A DNA stretch of 11,285 nt, taken from Moraxellaceae bacterium (GTDB lineage Bacteria > Pseudomonadota > Gammaproteobacteria > Pseudomonadales > Ketobacteraceae). Below, piece after piece: positions 1 through 7,657 of this stretch. Location of the stretch: NCBI GenBank assembly GCA_002402125.1, contig NVVG01000023.1, positions 3,181 through 14,465 on the forward strand, in the 5' to 3' direction. The position numbers and the translations under genes are program-made. Positions within the stretch are counted from its first letter, which is position 1. Each line of letters starts with the position of its first letter. The notes under the pieces are model-generated. The model was not told the DNA's origin, did no database searches, and saw only the letters and a list, made by a program, of their open reading frames with translations.

Positions 1-335
1 TATTTAGGGTGTGTTTTTAGAGTATAGACACGTATTTGAAAGCTCATACAGATTTTATATAGGATATTTGGCCATATAAGAGGGGGGGATTGAAATGCTT
101 TTTTATATGGAACTCAAGGGAGGTAGAGATAGCCGCTGCTAATTGCTATGCAACATTAACAAAAAGCCTACAGTTTGTGTGGCTAGCTGGTTTGTGTTCC
201 GTATCTGCCTGCGTTAGAATTCGCGCCCCGCATTGTTGACCTCAAAATAACAAATCTAATTGACAATTCGCCATTTTAACGCTGCTCTATTACCTAAGAG
301 TGGTCGGTTATCTAATTAAATAAAGAGAAACCTTG
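1..335. other. Non-coding leader region upstream of the SulP gene
   Basis: No credible gene is visible here: all three plus-strand frames meet stops within the first 30 bases, so no protein enters from the left edge. The stretch includes a G7 run near 83-89 and becomes AT-rich toward the transporter gene. I see no riboswitch-like or tRNA-like fold. Its likely role is the 5' regulatory region of the transporter. Confidence 0.6.
233..291 (+). promoter_or_regulatory. Candidate promoter(s) of the SulP gene
   Basis: A perfect -35 hexamer TTGACA lies at 260-265, but its best downstream -10 match, TCTATT at 286-291 preceded by TG, is 20 bases away, longer than ideal. Alternatively TCTAAT at 255-260 (5 of 6 matches to TATAAT) could be a -10 served by a weak -35 TTGTTG at 233-238 with a 16-base spacer. 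Either would start transcription 30-70 bases before the coding region. The assignment rests on motif matching only. Confidence 0.35.
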
Positions 336-1901
336 ATGTTTGAGTTTCGATTACAAAAAGTTTCAAGTTACAAAAATGACCTATTGTCAGGCCTGACTGT
401 TGCGCTAGCGCTAGTGCCTGAAGCGGTGGCGTTTGCGTTTGTGGCGGGGGTTGAACCACTAGTGGGATTATATGCAGCCTTTATGGTGGGTTTGATAACG
501 GCAGTGATAGGTGGCCGTCCTGGGATGATTTCTGGTGCGACGGGTGCGCTGGCAGTGGTGATGGTGAGTTTGGTGGCGGATCATGGTGTCGAATATCTAT
601 TTGCAACCGTAGTATTGATGGGGATTTTACAGATTACTGCCGGTGTATTGAAACTGGGTAAGTTTATTCGTATTGTGCCACATCCGGTGATGCTGGGGTT
701 TGTTAATGGTTTAGCGATTGTTATTTTCCTTGCCCAGTTAAGTCAGTTTGGGGAGGCTAATCAGCCTGGTTGGTTGGCAGGTACCGGCATGGAAGGCAGT
801 GTAATTGATATTGCTTGGATAGAAGGTAGTTCGATGTGGTTGATGCTTGGGTTGGTGGGATTAACCATGGCGATTATTCGTTTTTTGCCCAAATTAACGA
901 CGGTGGTACCCTCGGCGTTGGTGGCGATAGTTGCAGTCACGTTGCTGGTGATTGGATTGGATTTGGATACCCGTGTGGTTGGTGATATAGCGCCGATAGC
1001 GGGTGGTTTCCCAAGCTTTCACATTCCTGAAGTCCCCTTTACGTTTGAAACCTTGAGCATTATTTTCCCCTATGCGGCAATACTGGCTGCTATAGGCTTA
1101 ATCGAATCGTTATTAACCTTACGTTTGGTTGATGAATTGACTGAAACAAGGGGCCGCGGCAACAAAGAGTGTGTTGGCCAAGGTGTTGCAAATACCGTTA
1201 CTGGCATGTTCGGTGGCATGGGTGGCTGTGCGATGATTGGTCAAAGCATGATTAATGTGAATTCTGGCGGACGCGGCCGTTTGTCTGGAGTTACCGCGGC
1301 AGTGAGTCTGTTGCTGTTTATTCTCGTGGGTTCATCATTGATTGAGATCATCCCCCTCGCAGCACTTGTGGGTGTAATGTTTATTGTGGTGATTGCTACT
1401 TTTGAGTGGAGTAGCTTCCGAATTTTGAAGAAGATCCCCCGTCATGATGCCTTTGTTCTTATATTAGTCTCTGCGGTAACCGTGGCGACGGATCTAGCCA
1501 TCGCGGTAATTGTTGGTGTTATTGTCTCTGCTTTAGTCTTCGCTTGGGAACATGCTAAACACGTTGTGGTGAAGAAATCGGATGACCCTTGTGGCTCCAC
1601 CGTGTACAGAATACATGGTCCCTTATTCTTTGGCTCCACTGCGGCTTTCTCCGAGCAGTTTACCCCAGCAGATGATAATGATGACGTTATCATCGATTTT
1701 GCCGAATCACGGGTGGTTGATCATTCTGGGCTTGAAGCGATAGATGCGATGGCAGAGCGTTATCTTAAAGCGGGCAAAACACTGCACTTGCGTCATTTGA
1801 GTGCGGAATGTAGAAACTTGCTAACCAAGGCGGGTAACATGGTGGAAGTGAACGTGATGGAAGACCCCAAGTATGCTGTTGCGGACGATATTCTTGCATA
1901 G
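336..1901 (+). CDS. SulP/SLC26-family inorganic anion transporter with C-terminal STAS domain
   Basis: This is an inner-membrane secondary transporter of the SulP family. The substrate cannot be read from sequence: sulfate, bicarbonate and other anions are all known in the family. Residues 1-411 are a run of hydrophobic segments. They include the family's N-terminal Pro-containing helix region (around 20-49, [20 protein letters not shown]) and a Gly-rich conserved block at about 293-318 ([20 protein letters not shown]), the type seen in YbaR-like SulP proteins. Residues about 422-521 form a cytoplasmic STAS domain with a VDHSG motif; Ser464 sits at the position of the phosphorylatable serine of anti-sigma antagonists. 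The length of 521 residues is normal. I chose ATG 336 over the adjacent in-frame TTG 333, with the purine-rich AGAGAA at about 324-329 as a weak ribosome site. It is monocistronic, closed by a terminator 22 bases downstream. Confidence 0.93.
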   Translation: MFEFRLQKVSSYKNDLLSGLTVALALVPEAVAFAFVAGVEPLVGLYAAFMVGLITAVIGGRPGMISGATGALAVVMVSLVADHGVEYLFATVVLMGILQITAGVLKLGKFIRIVPHPVMLGFVNGLAIVIFLAQLSQFGEANQPGWLAGTGMEGSVIDIAWIEGSSMWLMLGLVGLTMAIIRFLPKLTTVVPSALVAIVAVTLLVIGLDLDTRVVGDIAPIAGGFPSFHIPEVPFTFETLSIIFPYAAILAAIGLIESLLTLRLVDELTETRGRGNKECVGQGVANTVTGMFGGMGGCAMIGQSMINVNSGGRGRLSGVTAAVSLLLFILVGSSLIEIIPLAALVGVMFIVVIATFEWSSFRILKKIPRHDAFVLILVSAVTVATDLAIAVIVGVIVSALVFAWEHAKHVVVKKSDDPCGSTVYRIHGPLFFGSTAAFSEQFTPADDNDDVIIDFAESRVVDHSGLEAIDAMAERYLKAGKTLHLRHLSAECRNLLTKAGNMVEVNVMEDPKYAVADDILA

Positions 1902-1923
1902 CGTTGTGGCTGTTCTTTAGCAT

Positions 1924-1954
1924 AAAAAAGCCCCGTAAATTTCGGGGCTTTTTT
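1924..1954 (+). terminator. Rho-independent terminator after the SulP gene
   Basis: A12-base arm AAAAAAGCCCCG (1924-1935), a 7-base loop (1936-1942) and the complementary arm CGGGGCTTTTTT (1943-1954) form a perfect stem with a U-rich 3' end. Because the left arm starts with A6 it also works in the opposite direction, although no minus-strand gene clearly ends into it. Confidence 0.93.
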
Positions 1955-2328
1955 ATGACTGATAAATCACTTTCAACAAACGCCAGCTAATCAAACTAAC
2001 CAGCCAGCAACACGTAAGACAGGATGGAGAGGATTATTATTGTCATTGCCCATCGAGTTTGTACGCACCTTATACAGGTTTTTTTAGCGGTGTTGGCCAT
2101 TGGTTTTACTCAATCTTAGTGATCAAAACACGGTGTAGTCATTTGAATACTACCCTCAGTATAACGCTAAATAGGCACAAGCGATTGTTTTCTAACTCTA
2201 TTGTGAATGCCATAAATTATTACTTTAACTACAATAACTTGTAGGCACTCTAAGCTATAGCTACACTAGCTGCAAAGCAGTGCTGTTCTGTAGTTAAAAT
2301 TGTCAGGATAACGTTAGGAGGGTTGGTT
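1955..2328. other. Intergenic region without a convincing gene
   Basis: The stretch holds no supported gene. A 61-codon frame at 2059-2244 would need a TTG start with no ribosome site and has no recognisable domain. A 31-codon hydrophobic frame at 2024-2119 starts with ATG but has AGG directly against the start codon. Near the right end are a 10-base palindrome AGCTATAGCT (2253-2262) and a small hairpin CTGCAAAGCAG (2270-2280), both just upstream of the PhnA-like gene and overlapping its candidate promoter. Confidence 0.5.
2239..2267 (+). promoter_or_regulatory. Candidate promoter of the PhnA-like gene
   Basis: TTGTAG (2239-2244, half of the -35 consensus) and TACACT (2262-2267, four of six -10 matches) are separated by exactly 17 bases. 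The extended sequence GCTACACT at 2260-2267 fits the sigmaS-type -10 pattern (K-CTAYACT). The transcript would start about 55 bases before ATG 2329. Confidence 0.4.
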
Positions 2329-2733
2329 ATGTCATCAAAAGCACGTGCAAAACATGCCCAGCGGTTAGATGCGTTGTCTATGTTGGGAAAGGATTTAACC
2401 AGACGTTCCCGTGCCCATTGTGAGTTATGCCATATATCCGGTGTGAAACTTGCGTCTTTTGAGGTTGCCCCAATTCAGGACGTCCCTGATATAGAACATA
2501 CTATATTTCTGTGTGAGACCTGTAACGATCAGCTAAACAAACCCAAAACGATCCAGCCGGATCACTGGCATTGTTTAAGTGTAGCGGTATGGAGTGAGGT
2601 TAGACCTGCCCAGGTTGTGGCAGTTAGGATGGTTAAACGGTTGTCAGGGACGATCCAGTGGGCCGCTGATTTGTATGAGCAGGTGTATTTGGAGCCGGAT
2701 GTAATTGAGTGGATAGATCAAGGCGATATATAG
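2329..2733 (+). CDS. PhnA-type zinc-ribbon protein lacking the C-terminal PhnA domain
   Basis: This 134-residue, probably cytoplasmic protein resembles the N-terminal part of PhnA-domain proteins (YjdM/PhnA family), whose biochemical role is unclear; the old link to phosphonate metabolism is doubtful. Two Cys pairs, C31-x2-C34 and C62-x2-C65, form a likely zinc ribbon. They are followed by the family-typical HWHCL...WSEV and VVAVRMVKRL stretches (about 79-105). Related proteins as I know them are about 190 residues, with a second, beta-rich PhnA domain rich in KDLxVKG-like and QxIVIL-like strands. Here the frame stops at TAG 2731 and reading on gives no such domain. It may be a truncated or naturally single-domain form. 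The start ATG 2329 is well supported by AGGAGG at 2316-2321 with a 7-base spacer; the in-frame TTG 2323 is too close to that site. No operon partner is apparent. Confidence 0.82.
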   Translation: MSSKARAKHAQRLDALSMLGKDLTRRSRAHCELCHISGVKLASFEVAPIQDVPDIEHTIFLCETCNDQLNKPKTIQPDHWHCLSVAVWSEVRPAQVVAVRMVKRLSGTIQWAADLYEQVYLEPDVIEWIDQGDI

Positions 2734-2763
2734 ACAGTAGCCGTTAGTACTAGGATGTTTGTT

Positions 2764-2811
2764 GTTTGGTAAAGCTGTCGTTTGGTAATGTTGCAGTTCG
2801 GTAAAATGGTG
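2764..2811 (+). repeat. Three imperfect 16-bp tandem repeats upstream of the FapA gene
   Basis: Units GTTTGGTAAAGCTGTC (2764-2779), GTTTGGTAATGTTGCA (2780-2795) and GTTCGGTAAAATGGTG (2796-2811) follow each other without gaps. The conserved core is GTTYGGTAA, and the remaining seven bases diverge. The array lies about 90 bases upstream of the candidate -10 at 2900, which would suit an activator or repressor bound on repeated sites, but it could also be neutral slippage. Confidence 0.7.
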
Positions 2812-2897
2812 AATATGAACATCTTTTCCTGTATTGGTTATGTTAGGTTGAGATATACATTAGTTTTCCTGAGAAAGCTGAATGTTTCATTGTTTTG

Positions 2898-2908
2898 GCT
2901 ATACTAAA
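2898..2908 (+). promoter_or_regulatory. sigmaS-like extended -10 element for the FapA gene
   Basis: GCTATACTAAA matches the RpoS-type consensus KCTAYACTTAA at 10 of 11 positions; its core -10 is TATACT at 2900-2905. The -35 region is poor (CTGAAT at 2878-2883, 16-base spacer), which sigmaS tolerates. The start codon is about 80 bases further on, and the transcript may also cover the metabolic genes downstream. Confidence 0.5.
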
Positions 2909-2985
2909 TAGGTATGTCTATGTTCGTTGTGCAGTCCTAATGATTCGTTTGCTGTTAAGGGTTCATTTAATAGAAGGTTAAGCCA

Positions 2986-4719
2986 TTGGCCGAAGTATCG
3001 TTCCGATTAGTGGAAGAGCAAGGTAATGTTGAGATTTGCATTCATAACTTTGCCCCACCCTTGCTAACAGCACCAGAAATTAAACGCATGTTTGATATGT
3101 CTGAGTTTCGAGAGTGCCATTTTCTGCAAGAAAGAGTGGCAGGAATTCTTGCTGTGTTACCCGATAAACCAACGCCGATGTTGGGAGCAGAATCAGAAAC
3201 CGCAATGGAGCCTCTATTTTTTGATATTGCAGAGAAAAAGGACGCCGAATTTACCCTTGAAGTTGATGATGCTTTCATGCAGGTTGTGGCACATTACACG
3301 ACTCATGAGGGTGGTGAAGGGGTTACATTAGAAGAAATCGTCAAGCAGCTTAAAGCCATAGGTGCGGTAAAAGGGCTTGATAAAGATGCGATACGTCGTT
3401 TGTTTGATAGGACGAAGAAAGAACGACCAGGAACGAGTTTTTCTGAGATCTTAGCGCAGGGTAAAGCTGTTGGCGATGGCGAAGAATCGACCTTCGAATA
3501 CATTATAACGCCGTTGGAAGACCGGGTGCTAGAGCCTCAGAAAAGAGACGATGGTACGTTGGATATGCGCGACCTGGGTGATATTGAAACGGTTAAAAAA
3601 GGCGATCCATTAATGCGAAGGATCCCCTCTCAGCCGGGTGAAAATGGCTATACCATCCAAGGCGAGGTATTGGTTGCCAAGGCGCCTGATGGTACATCAT
3701 TTAATATCGGTGAGGGGGTTAGTAAAAGCCCTACGGATACCAATTTGCTGGTGGCTGATCGAGCAGGCGTACCGCTAAAAGTAGAAAATGGGATTTCGGT
3801 TAGTGAAGCACTGGTGCTAAAAAATGTCGACCTTACTACGGGCAACGTAGAATACGATGGGGCCGTTATTGTGCTCGGTAATGTTACGGGTGGCATGCAG
3901 ATTAAGGCCACTAGAGATGTCATGATCCATGGTTTTGTCGAGTTAGGAATAATAGAATCGGATAGAAATATCATCGTCCATAAAGGTGTTCTGGGTGGCG
4001 AGGCTGATGTCGTTGAGGTCGACGATGGTAGTGTTGATGAAGATGCCGACGATTCTGCTGTAGATGAATTTGATATAGCGAAAACCAAGTTCACCACGCA
4101 GCTTATAGCAAAGAAAAACATCTCTTCATTGTACGCTCAATCAGCCTATCTTGAGGCTGGCAACGATGTCAGTATTGTAACGCAACTTTTGAATTGTCAT
4201 GTTAAATCTGGCAATGGCGTATACGTTGGTGATAAAGGTCAGAAGAAGAGTAAGTTGGTTGGCGGTGTTATTCGGGCAGGAAAGGAAGTGACATCAGGCG
4301 AAATTGGTGCTCCATCCAATACACAGATGACGATTGATTTTTCACATCGGGTAAGGGGATTAGAGAAAAAGTACCTGGAGGTGAAAAAAGAGTACGCCGT
4401 GCAAACTGAGTTAGTTGAAGGCTTGCGTGAGGCACTTGAAAAGTTGAAAGCTCAAAATCCAACCCCTGAATTGATCCGTCATTGTAAAAAAATTGTGGGT
4501 ACTATTCAAACCGTTAAACAGGGACTGATAAGTATAAATCTAGATGAGCAGGCTACAAATGTAGAATTAAACAAGCTACGTGCTGGAATTAAAGTCAGTG
4601 TGTATGGACGTTTGTATCCCGGTGCGAATTTTATCGTTGGCGACCAACATTACAGTAACAATGAGGAGCGTGGGGGTTGTGTGGTGCGTTTTGATAGTGA
4701 AAAAATGCTGATTGAATAA
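2986..4719 (+). CDS. FapA/DUF342-family protein
   Basis: This 577-residue protein, with no signal peptide or membrane segment, belongs to the FapA (flagellar assembly protein A, DUF342) family. Members are linked to flagellar or polar assembly in some bacteria, but for most the function is unknown. Residues 1-170 are a variable N-terminal region. From about 174 the family pattern begins: ITPLEDR, then a DGTLDMRDLGDIETVKKGD stretch and a PGENGYTIQG turn, followed by short repeated beta-strands (about 250-450) that look like a right-handed beta-helix. An acidic insert occupies about 339-363 (VEVDDGSVDEDADDSAVDEFD). Residues about 454-535 are predicted coiled coil, and the end returns to beta (VYGRLYPG..). 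The start is TTG 2986: AGAAGG at 2972-2977 stands 8 bases upstream, an in-frame TAG at 2971 excludes a longer protein, and no good later ATG exists. It is followed after 32 bases by the ligase gene, so co-transcription is likely. Confidence 0.88.
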   Translation: MAEVSFRLVEEQGNVEICIHNFAPPLLTAPEIKRMFDMSEFRECHFLQERVAGILAVLPDKPTPMLGAESETAMEPLFFDIAEKKDAEFTLEVDDAFMQVVAHYTTHEGGEGVTLEEIVKQLKAIGAVKGLDKDAIRRLFDRTKKERPGTSFSEILAQGKAVGDGEESTFEYIITPLEDRVLEPQKRDDGTLDMRDLGDIETVKKGDPLMRRIPSQPGENGYTIQGEVLVAKAPDGTSFNIGEGVSKSPTDTNLLVADRAGVPLKVENGISVSEALVLKNVDLTTGNVEYDGAVIVLGNVTGGMQIKATRDVMIHGFVELGIIESDRNIIVHKGVLGGEADVVEVDDGSVDEDADDSAVDEFDIAKTKFTTQLIAKKNISSLYAQSAYLEAGNDVSIVTQLLNCHVKSGNGVYVGDKGQKKSKLVGGVIRAGKEVTSGEIGAPSNTQMTIDFSHRVRGLEKKYLEVKKEYAVQTELVEGLREALEKLKAQNPTPELIRHCKKIVGTIQTVKQGLISINLDEQATNVELNKLRAGIKVSVYGRLYPGANFIVGDQHYSNNEERGGCVVRFDSEKMLIE

Positions 4720-4751
4720 AACACACAAGACCATGGGGAAATAGGGCGAAT

Positions 4752-6119
4752 ATGGATCCAAGGCATGTACAAACAATCGATGATGCAAAAAATATCGTAC
4801 TTGAGCGTGATTTAAAGCACATTAAAGTGGGTGTGTTTGATCTCGATGGGGTGTTGCGAGGAAAATATATATCGAGAGATAAGTTTTTCTCGTCGTTAGA
4901 AAAGGGTTTTGGTTTTTGTGATGTTGTATTGGGTTGGGATGTAAAAGACCAGCTGTATGATAATACAACATACACGGGGTGGCATACCGGTTATCCCGAT
5001 GCCTCTGTACGTATTATTCCTAGTAGTTGCCGGCACTTACCGCATGAAAATGATGGCTTGTTATTTTTGGCCGAATTTACCGGTGAGGCTGAGACACTGT
5101 GTCCCCGAGCGTTATTGCGGCGCGTATTAGATCAAGCTAAGGGGATGGGGTTTGATGTGTTTTCGGGTTTTGAATATGAGTTTTTTGTGTTTGATGAAAC
5201 CCCTCATTCTGTGCGCGAAAAATCCTATAAAAATCTCACACCTCTGGCGCCTGGAGATTTCGGCTATTCGGTTATTCGTAATAGCGTTGACGTTGATATT
5301 TATCAGAGTTTGTTGGATCTTGGTGAGGCGATGGATTTCTCCATAGAAGGTCTACATGAGGAAACCGGACCTGGTGTATTAGAAGCGGCTATTGGCGTTG
5401 ATAAGGGTATTGCCGCAGCGGATAAAGCGGCGCTATTTAAAACCTTCGCTAAAATTGAAATGCAACGCCAAGGTAAGATGGCTACTTTTATGGCGAAATG
5501 GTCTGAAGACTGTGCGGGTCAAAGTGGTCATATACACGTGTCATTACGTGATGCTGCAGGAAAAGGCGTGTTCTTTGATGCAGATAAACCACACAATTGC
5601 AGTGATGTCATGCTTAAGTTCCTTGCGGGCGTTCAGCAGCAATTACCGAATATGCTAGCGTTAGTAGCCCCTACAATTAATTCCTATCGACGTCTGATCC
5701 CAGGTTTTTGGGCGCCTACCGATGCCAGTTTGGGGGTGGATAACCGAACCTGTGCAATTCGTGTGGTTCCCGGTAGTGAAAATTCTCATCGTATGGAGTT
5801 TCGCATTGGTGCTGCCGATGCCAATCCCTATTTAGTCTTGTCGGCGGTTATTGCCAGTGGTCTTTGGGGCATAGAAAATAATCTTGAACCTGAAGCATTT
5901 GTGGAAGGCAATGCTTACGAAAAGACCTTTCCTGATGCATTAAAGTTGCCCAGTACTTTATGGGATTCAGCTCAACGATTAAGAGCTTCCAGCATGGCGC
6001 GGGAGCGTTTTGGTGATGCATTTGTTGAGCACTTCTGTGCAACGCGTGAATGGGAAGAGCGAGAATTTAGAAAACATATCTCTCAGTGGGAGATGGATCG
6101 TTATTTTGAAATAATCTGA
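4752..6119 (+). CDS. Glutamine-synthetase-like gamma-glutamyl-amine ligase
   Basis: A cytoplasmic ATP-dependent ligase of the GlnA-like class, joining the gamma-carboxyl of glutamate to an amine. The N-terminal beta-grasp-like part (about 20-115, FDLDGVLRGKY) precedes a complete catalytic domain. Counterparts of E. coli GS residues are visible: E141/E143 (E129/E131), E203 and E211 (E212/E220), H260 and H262 in GHIHVSL (H269/H271), R314 (R321), R332 and R337 (R339/R344), E349 and R351 (E357/R359). The position of GS Glu327, which helps bind and deprotonate ammonium, is Trp320 (PGFWAP), and the adenylylation Tyr loop of housekeeping GS is not recognisable. Both suggest an amine substrate rather than ammonia, as in PuuA, IpuC or GlnA4-type enzymes. 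The length of 455 residues is usual. ATG 4752 has AGGG at 4743-4746. Neighbouring dehydrogenases suggest that the substrate carries a hydroxyl or becomes an aldehyde. Confidence 0.88.
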   Translation: MDPRHVQTIDDAKNIVLERDLKHIKVGVFDLDGVLRGKYISRDKFFSSLEKGFGFCDVVLGWDVKDQLYDNTTYTGWHTGYPDASVRIIPSSCRHLPHENDGLLFLAEFTGEAETLCPRALLRRVLDQAKGMGFDVFSGFEYEFFVFDETPHSVREKSYKNLTPLAPGDFGYSVIRNSVDVDIYQSLLDLGEAMDFSIEGLHEETGPGVLEAAIGVDKGIAAADKAALFKTFAKIEMQRQGKMATFMAKWSEDCAGQSGHIHVSLRDAAGKGVFFDADKPHNCSDVMLKFLAGVQQQLPNMLALVAPTINSYRRLIPGFWAPTDASLGVDNRTCAIRVVPGSENSHRMEFRIGAADANPYLVLSAVIASGLWGIENNLEPEAFVEGNAYEKTFPDALKLPSTLWDSAQRLRASSMARERFGDAFVEHFCATREWEEREFRKHISQWEMDRYFEII

Positions 6120-6129
6120 TGTTGGATTA

Positions 6130-6192
6130 ATCTGGATTTGACTTGATCTGATTTGACTTGATCTGATTTCGAATTGATCTGATTTTGAATTG
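6130..6192 (+). repeat. Four ~16-bp tandem repeats between ligase and aldehyde dehydrogenase genes
   Basis: The 88-base gap is mostly an imperfect tandem array: ATCTGGATTTGACTTG (6130-6145), ATCTGATTTGACTTG (6146-6160), ATCTGATTTCGAATTG (6161-6176) and ATCTGATTTTGAATTG (6177-6192), with a partial fifth unit ATTTAG running to the ribosome site. Units 1-2 share GACTTG and units 3-4 share GAATTG, so the array probably grew by stepwise duplication. Two TTGACT hexamers (6138-6143, 6153-6158) resemble -35 boxes but have no good -10. Confidence 0.85.
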
Positions 6193-6207
6193 ATTTAGTA
6201 GGGCACT

Positions 6208-7593
6208 ATGTCAGAGATAAAATTAATTAGTCCTGTTGACGGCACCGTCTATTCTGAACGTAGATATGCAGCTGAAGCTGAAATTGAACATACGTTAGCA
6301 GCGTCTTCGACAGCCAAATTGGAATGGCAGCATGTCTCTTTGGGGCGGCGAATTGATTATTGTCGCCGCGCGTTAAGCTATTTTCAGCAGCATAAGCAGG
6401 ATATCGCACAGGAAATAACCTGGCAGATGGGAAGGCCCATCCGTTACACCGAAGGAGAGGTTGATGGTCTTATTGAACGCGCCGAAGCAATGCTTAGTCT
6501 TGCACCCAAGTATTTAGCCCCTGAGCAGCTGGAAGAGAAAGAAGGTTTTAGACGGTATATTCAACGAGAACCGCTCGGCAGTGTGTTTGTTATTGCTCCT
6601 TGGAATTACCCTTATCTGACGGCGGTGAATACCATAATACCAGCATTAGTGGCGGGTAATACCGTGATTCTTAAGCATTCGGTGCAAACTTTATTGTGCG
6701 CCGAACGTTTTCAACAGGCGTTTGATGCCGCTGGTTTGCCAGAAGGAGTATTTCAACATCTGCATGTAGACCATGCAAATGCCAGTGCCATAGTAGGGGA
6801 TAAGCGGATAGATTTTGTTGCATTCACCGGGTCTGTAGAAGGTGGTGAGTCCATTGAGAAAGCAGCTGCAGGCTTGTTCAAAGGTGTTGGGTTGGAATTG
6901 GGGGGGAAAGATCCCGCCTATGTTTTGGCGGATGCTAATGTTGATGCGGCTGTCGAAGGTATTATTGATGGCGCCTTTTTTAATTCTGGTCAGTCCTGCT
7001 GCGGTATCGAACGTGTGTATGTACATGAGGACCTCTTTGATGAATTTTTGGCGAAGTCTATCGCCTTAACATCGCAATATAAATTAGGTTCACCCCTAGA
7101 CGAAGCCACAACGCTGGGGCCATTGGTAAATATTAAGGCTGCGGATTGGGTTCGTTATCAGGTCGAGCAAGCAACCAATGCCGGGGCAAAAACTTGCATC
7201 GATCCTTTGTCGTTTACTTACCACCAGAGTATTGGTCCTTATTTAGCACCGCAAATTTTGACCAATGTTGATCACTCAATGTCAATTATGAAAGAAGAGA
7301 GCTTTGGCCCTGTCGTTGGCATCATGTCAGTTAAGAGTGATGAGTTGGCCGTTGAATTAATGAATGATAGTGCGTTTGGTTTGACGGCATCGTTGTGGAC
7401 ACCCGATTTAGATAGGGCTGAATCTTTGGGGCGAGAAATTCAAACGGGCACGGTGTTTATGAATCGTTGCGATTATTTAGATCCAAATCTGCCTTGGGTT
7501 GGGATAAAAAATTCTGGCCGAGGTTGTACGTTATCACATCTGGGTTATGAGCAACTAACACGACCAAAATCCTTTCATCTGAAGTTAGCTTAG
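6208..7593 (+). CDS. NAD(P)-dependent aldehyde dehydrogenase
   Basis: A cytoplasmic aldehyde dehydrogenase oxidising an aldehyde to its carboxylate. All core elements are present: PWNYP (131-135), cofactor lysine K156 in GNTVILK, FTGS (206-209), general base E230 in LELGGK, nucleophile C264 in GQSC (34 residues after E230, the normal spacing) and E364/F366 in EESFGP. At 461 residues it is of the shorter ALDH class, closer in size and style to Sad/YneI-type succinate-semialdehyde dehydrogenases than to 490-500 residue betaine-type enzymes, and it ends with a distinctive NRCDYLDP...SGRGCTLS...LTRPKSFHLK tail. C265 makes a CysCys pair at the active site. The start ATG 6208 follows AGGG at 6200-6203. 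It lies between the ligase and alcohol dehydrogenase genes, so the likely substrate is the aldehyde of a gamma-glutamylated amino alcohol. The substrate is inferred, not shown. Confidence 0.92.
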   Translation: MSEIKLISPVDGTVYSERRYAAEAEIEHTLAASSTAKLEWQHVSLGRRIDYCRRALSYFQQHKQDIAQEITWQMGRPIRYTEGEVDGLIERAEAMLSLAPKYLAPEQLEEKEGFRRYIQREPLGSVFVIAPWNYPYLTAVNTIIPALVAGNTVILKHSVQTLLCAERFQQAFDAAGLPEGVFQHLHVDHANASAIVGDKRIDFVAFTGSVEGGESIEKAAAGLFKGVGLELGGKDPAYVLADANVDAAVEGIIDGAFFNSGQSCCGIERVYVHEDLFDEFLAKSIALTSQYKLGSPLDEATTLGPLVNIKAADWVRYQVEQATNAGAKTCIDPLSFTYHQSIGPYLAPQILTNVDHSMSIMKEESFGPVVGIMSVKSDELAVELMNDSAFGLTASLWTPDLDRAESLGREIQTGTVFMNRCDYLDPNLPWVGIKNSGRGCTLSHLGYEQLTRPKSFHLKLA

Positions 7594-7657
7594 CTATTGG
7601 CTAATAAGCATATGTTGCTAACCCATTGTTCCGGCAGATTATATTCGTGAGGTTGAT

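Noticed and set aside
2000..2080. Minus-strand short hydrophobic frame running toward the bidirectional terminator
   Set aside because: Only about 16-20 codons, no ribosome site and no recognised family; the match in orientation to the terminator is not enough.
2059..2244. 61-codon plus-strand open frame
   Set aside because: It needs a TTG start, has no ribosome site, no recognisable motif and AT-rich low-complexity content at the end; its length is within chance.
3648..4121. 157-codon minus-strand open frame inside the FapA gene
   Set aside because: It is Ser/Thr-rich low-complexity translation antisense to a well-supported gene, the usual shadow of coding bias.
4631..4975. 114-codon minus-strand frame across the FapA-ligase junction
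   Set aside because: It covers two real genes and their junction in antisense, has no motif, and its composition is that of a shadow frame.
6138..6158. TTGACT hexamers in the repeat array as an internal promoter
   Set aside because: No acceptable -10 element is found 16-18 bases downstream of either copy.
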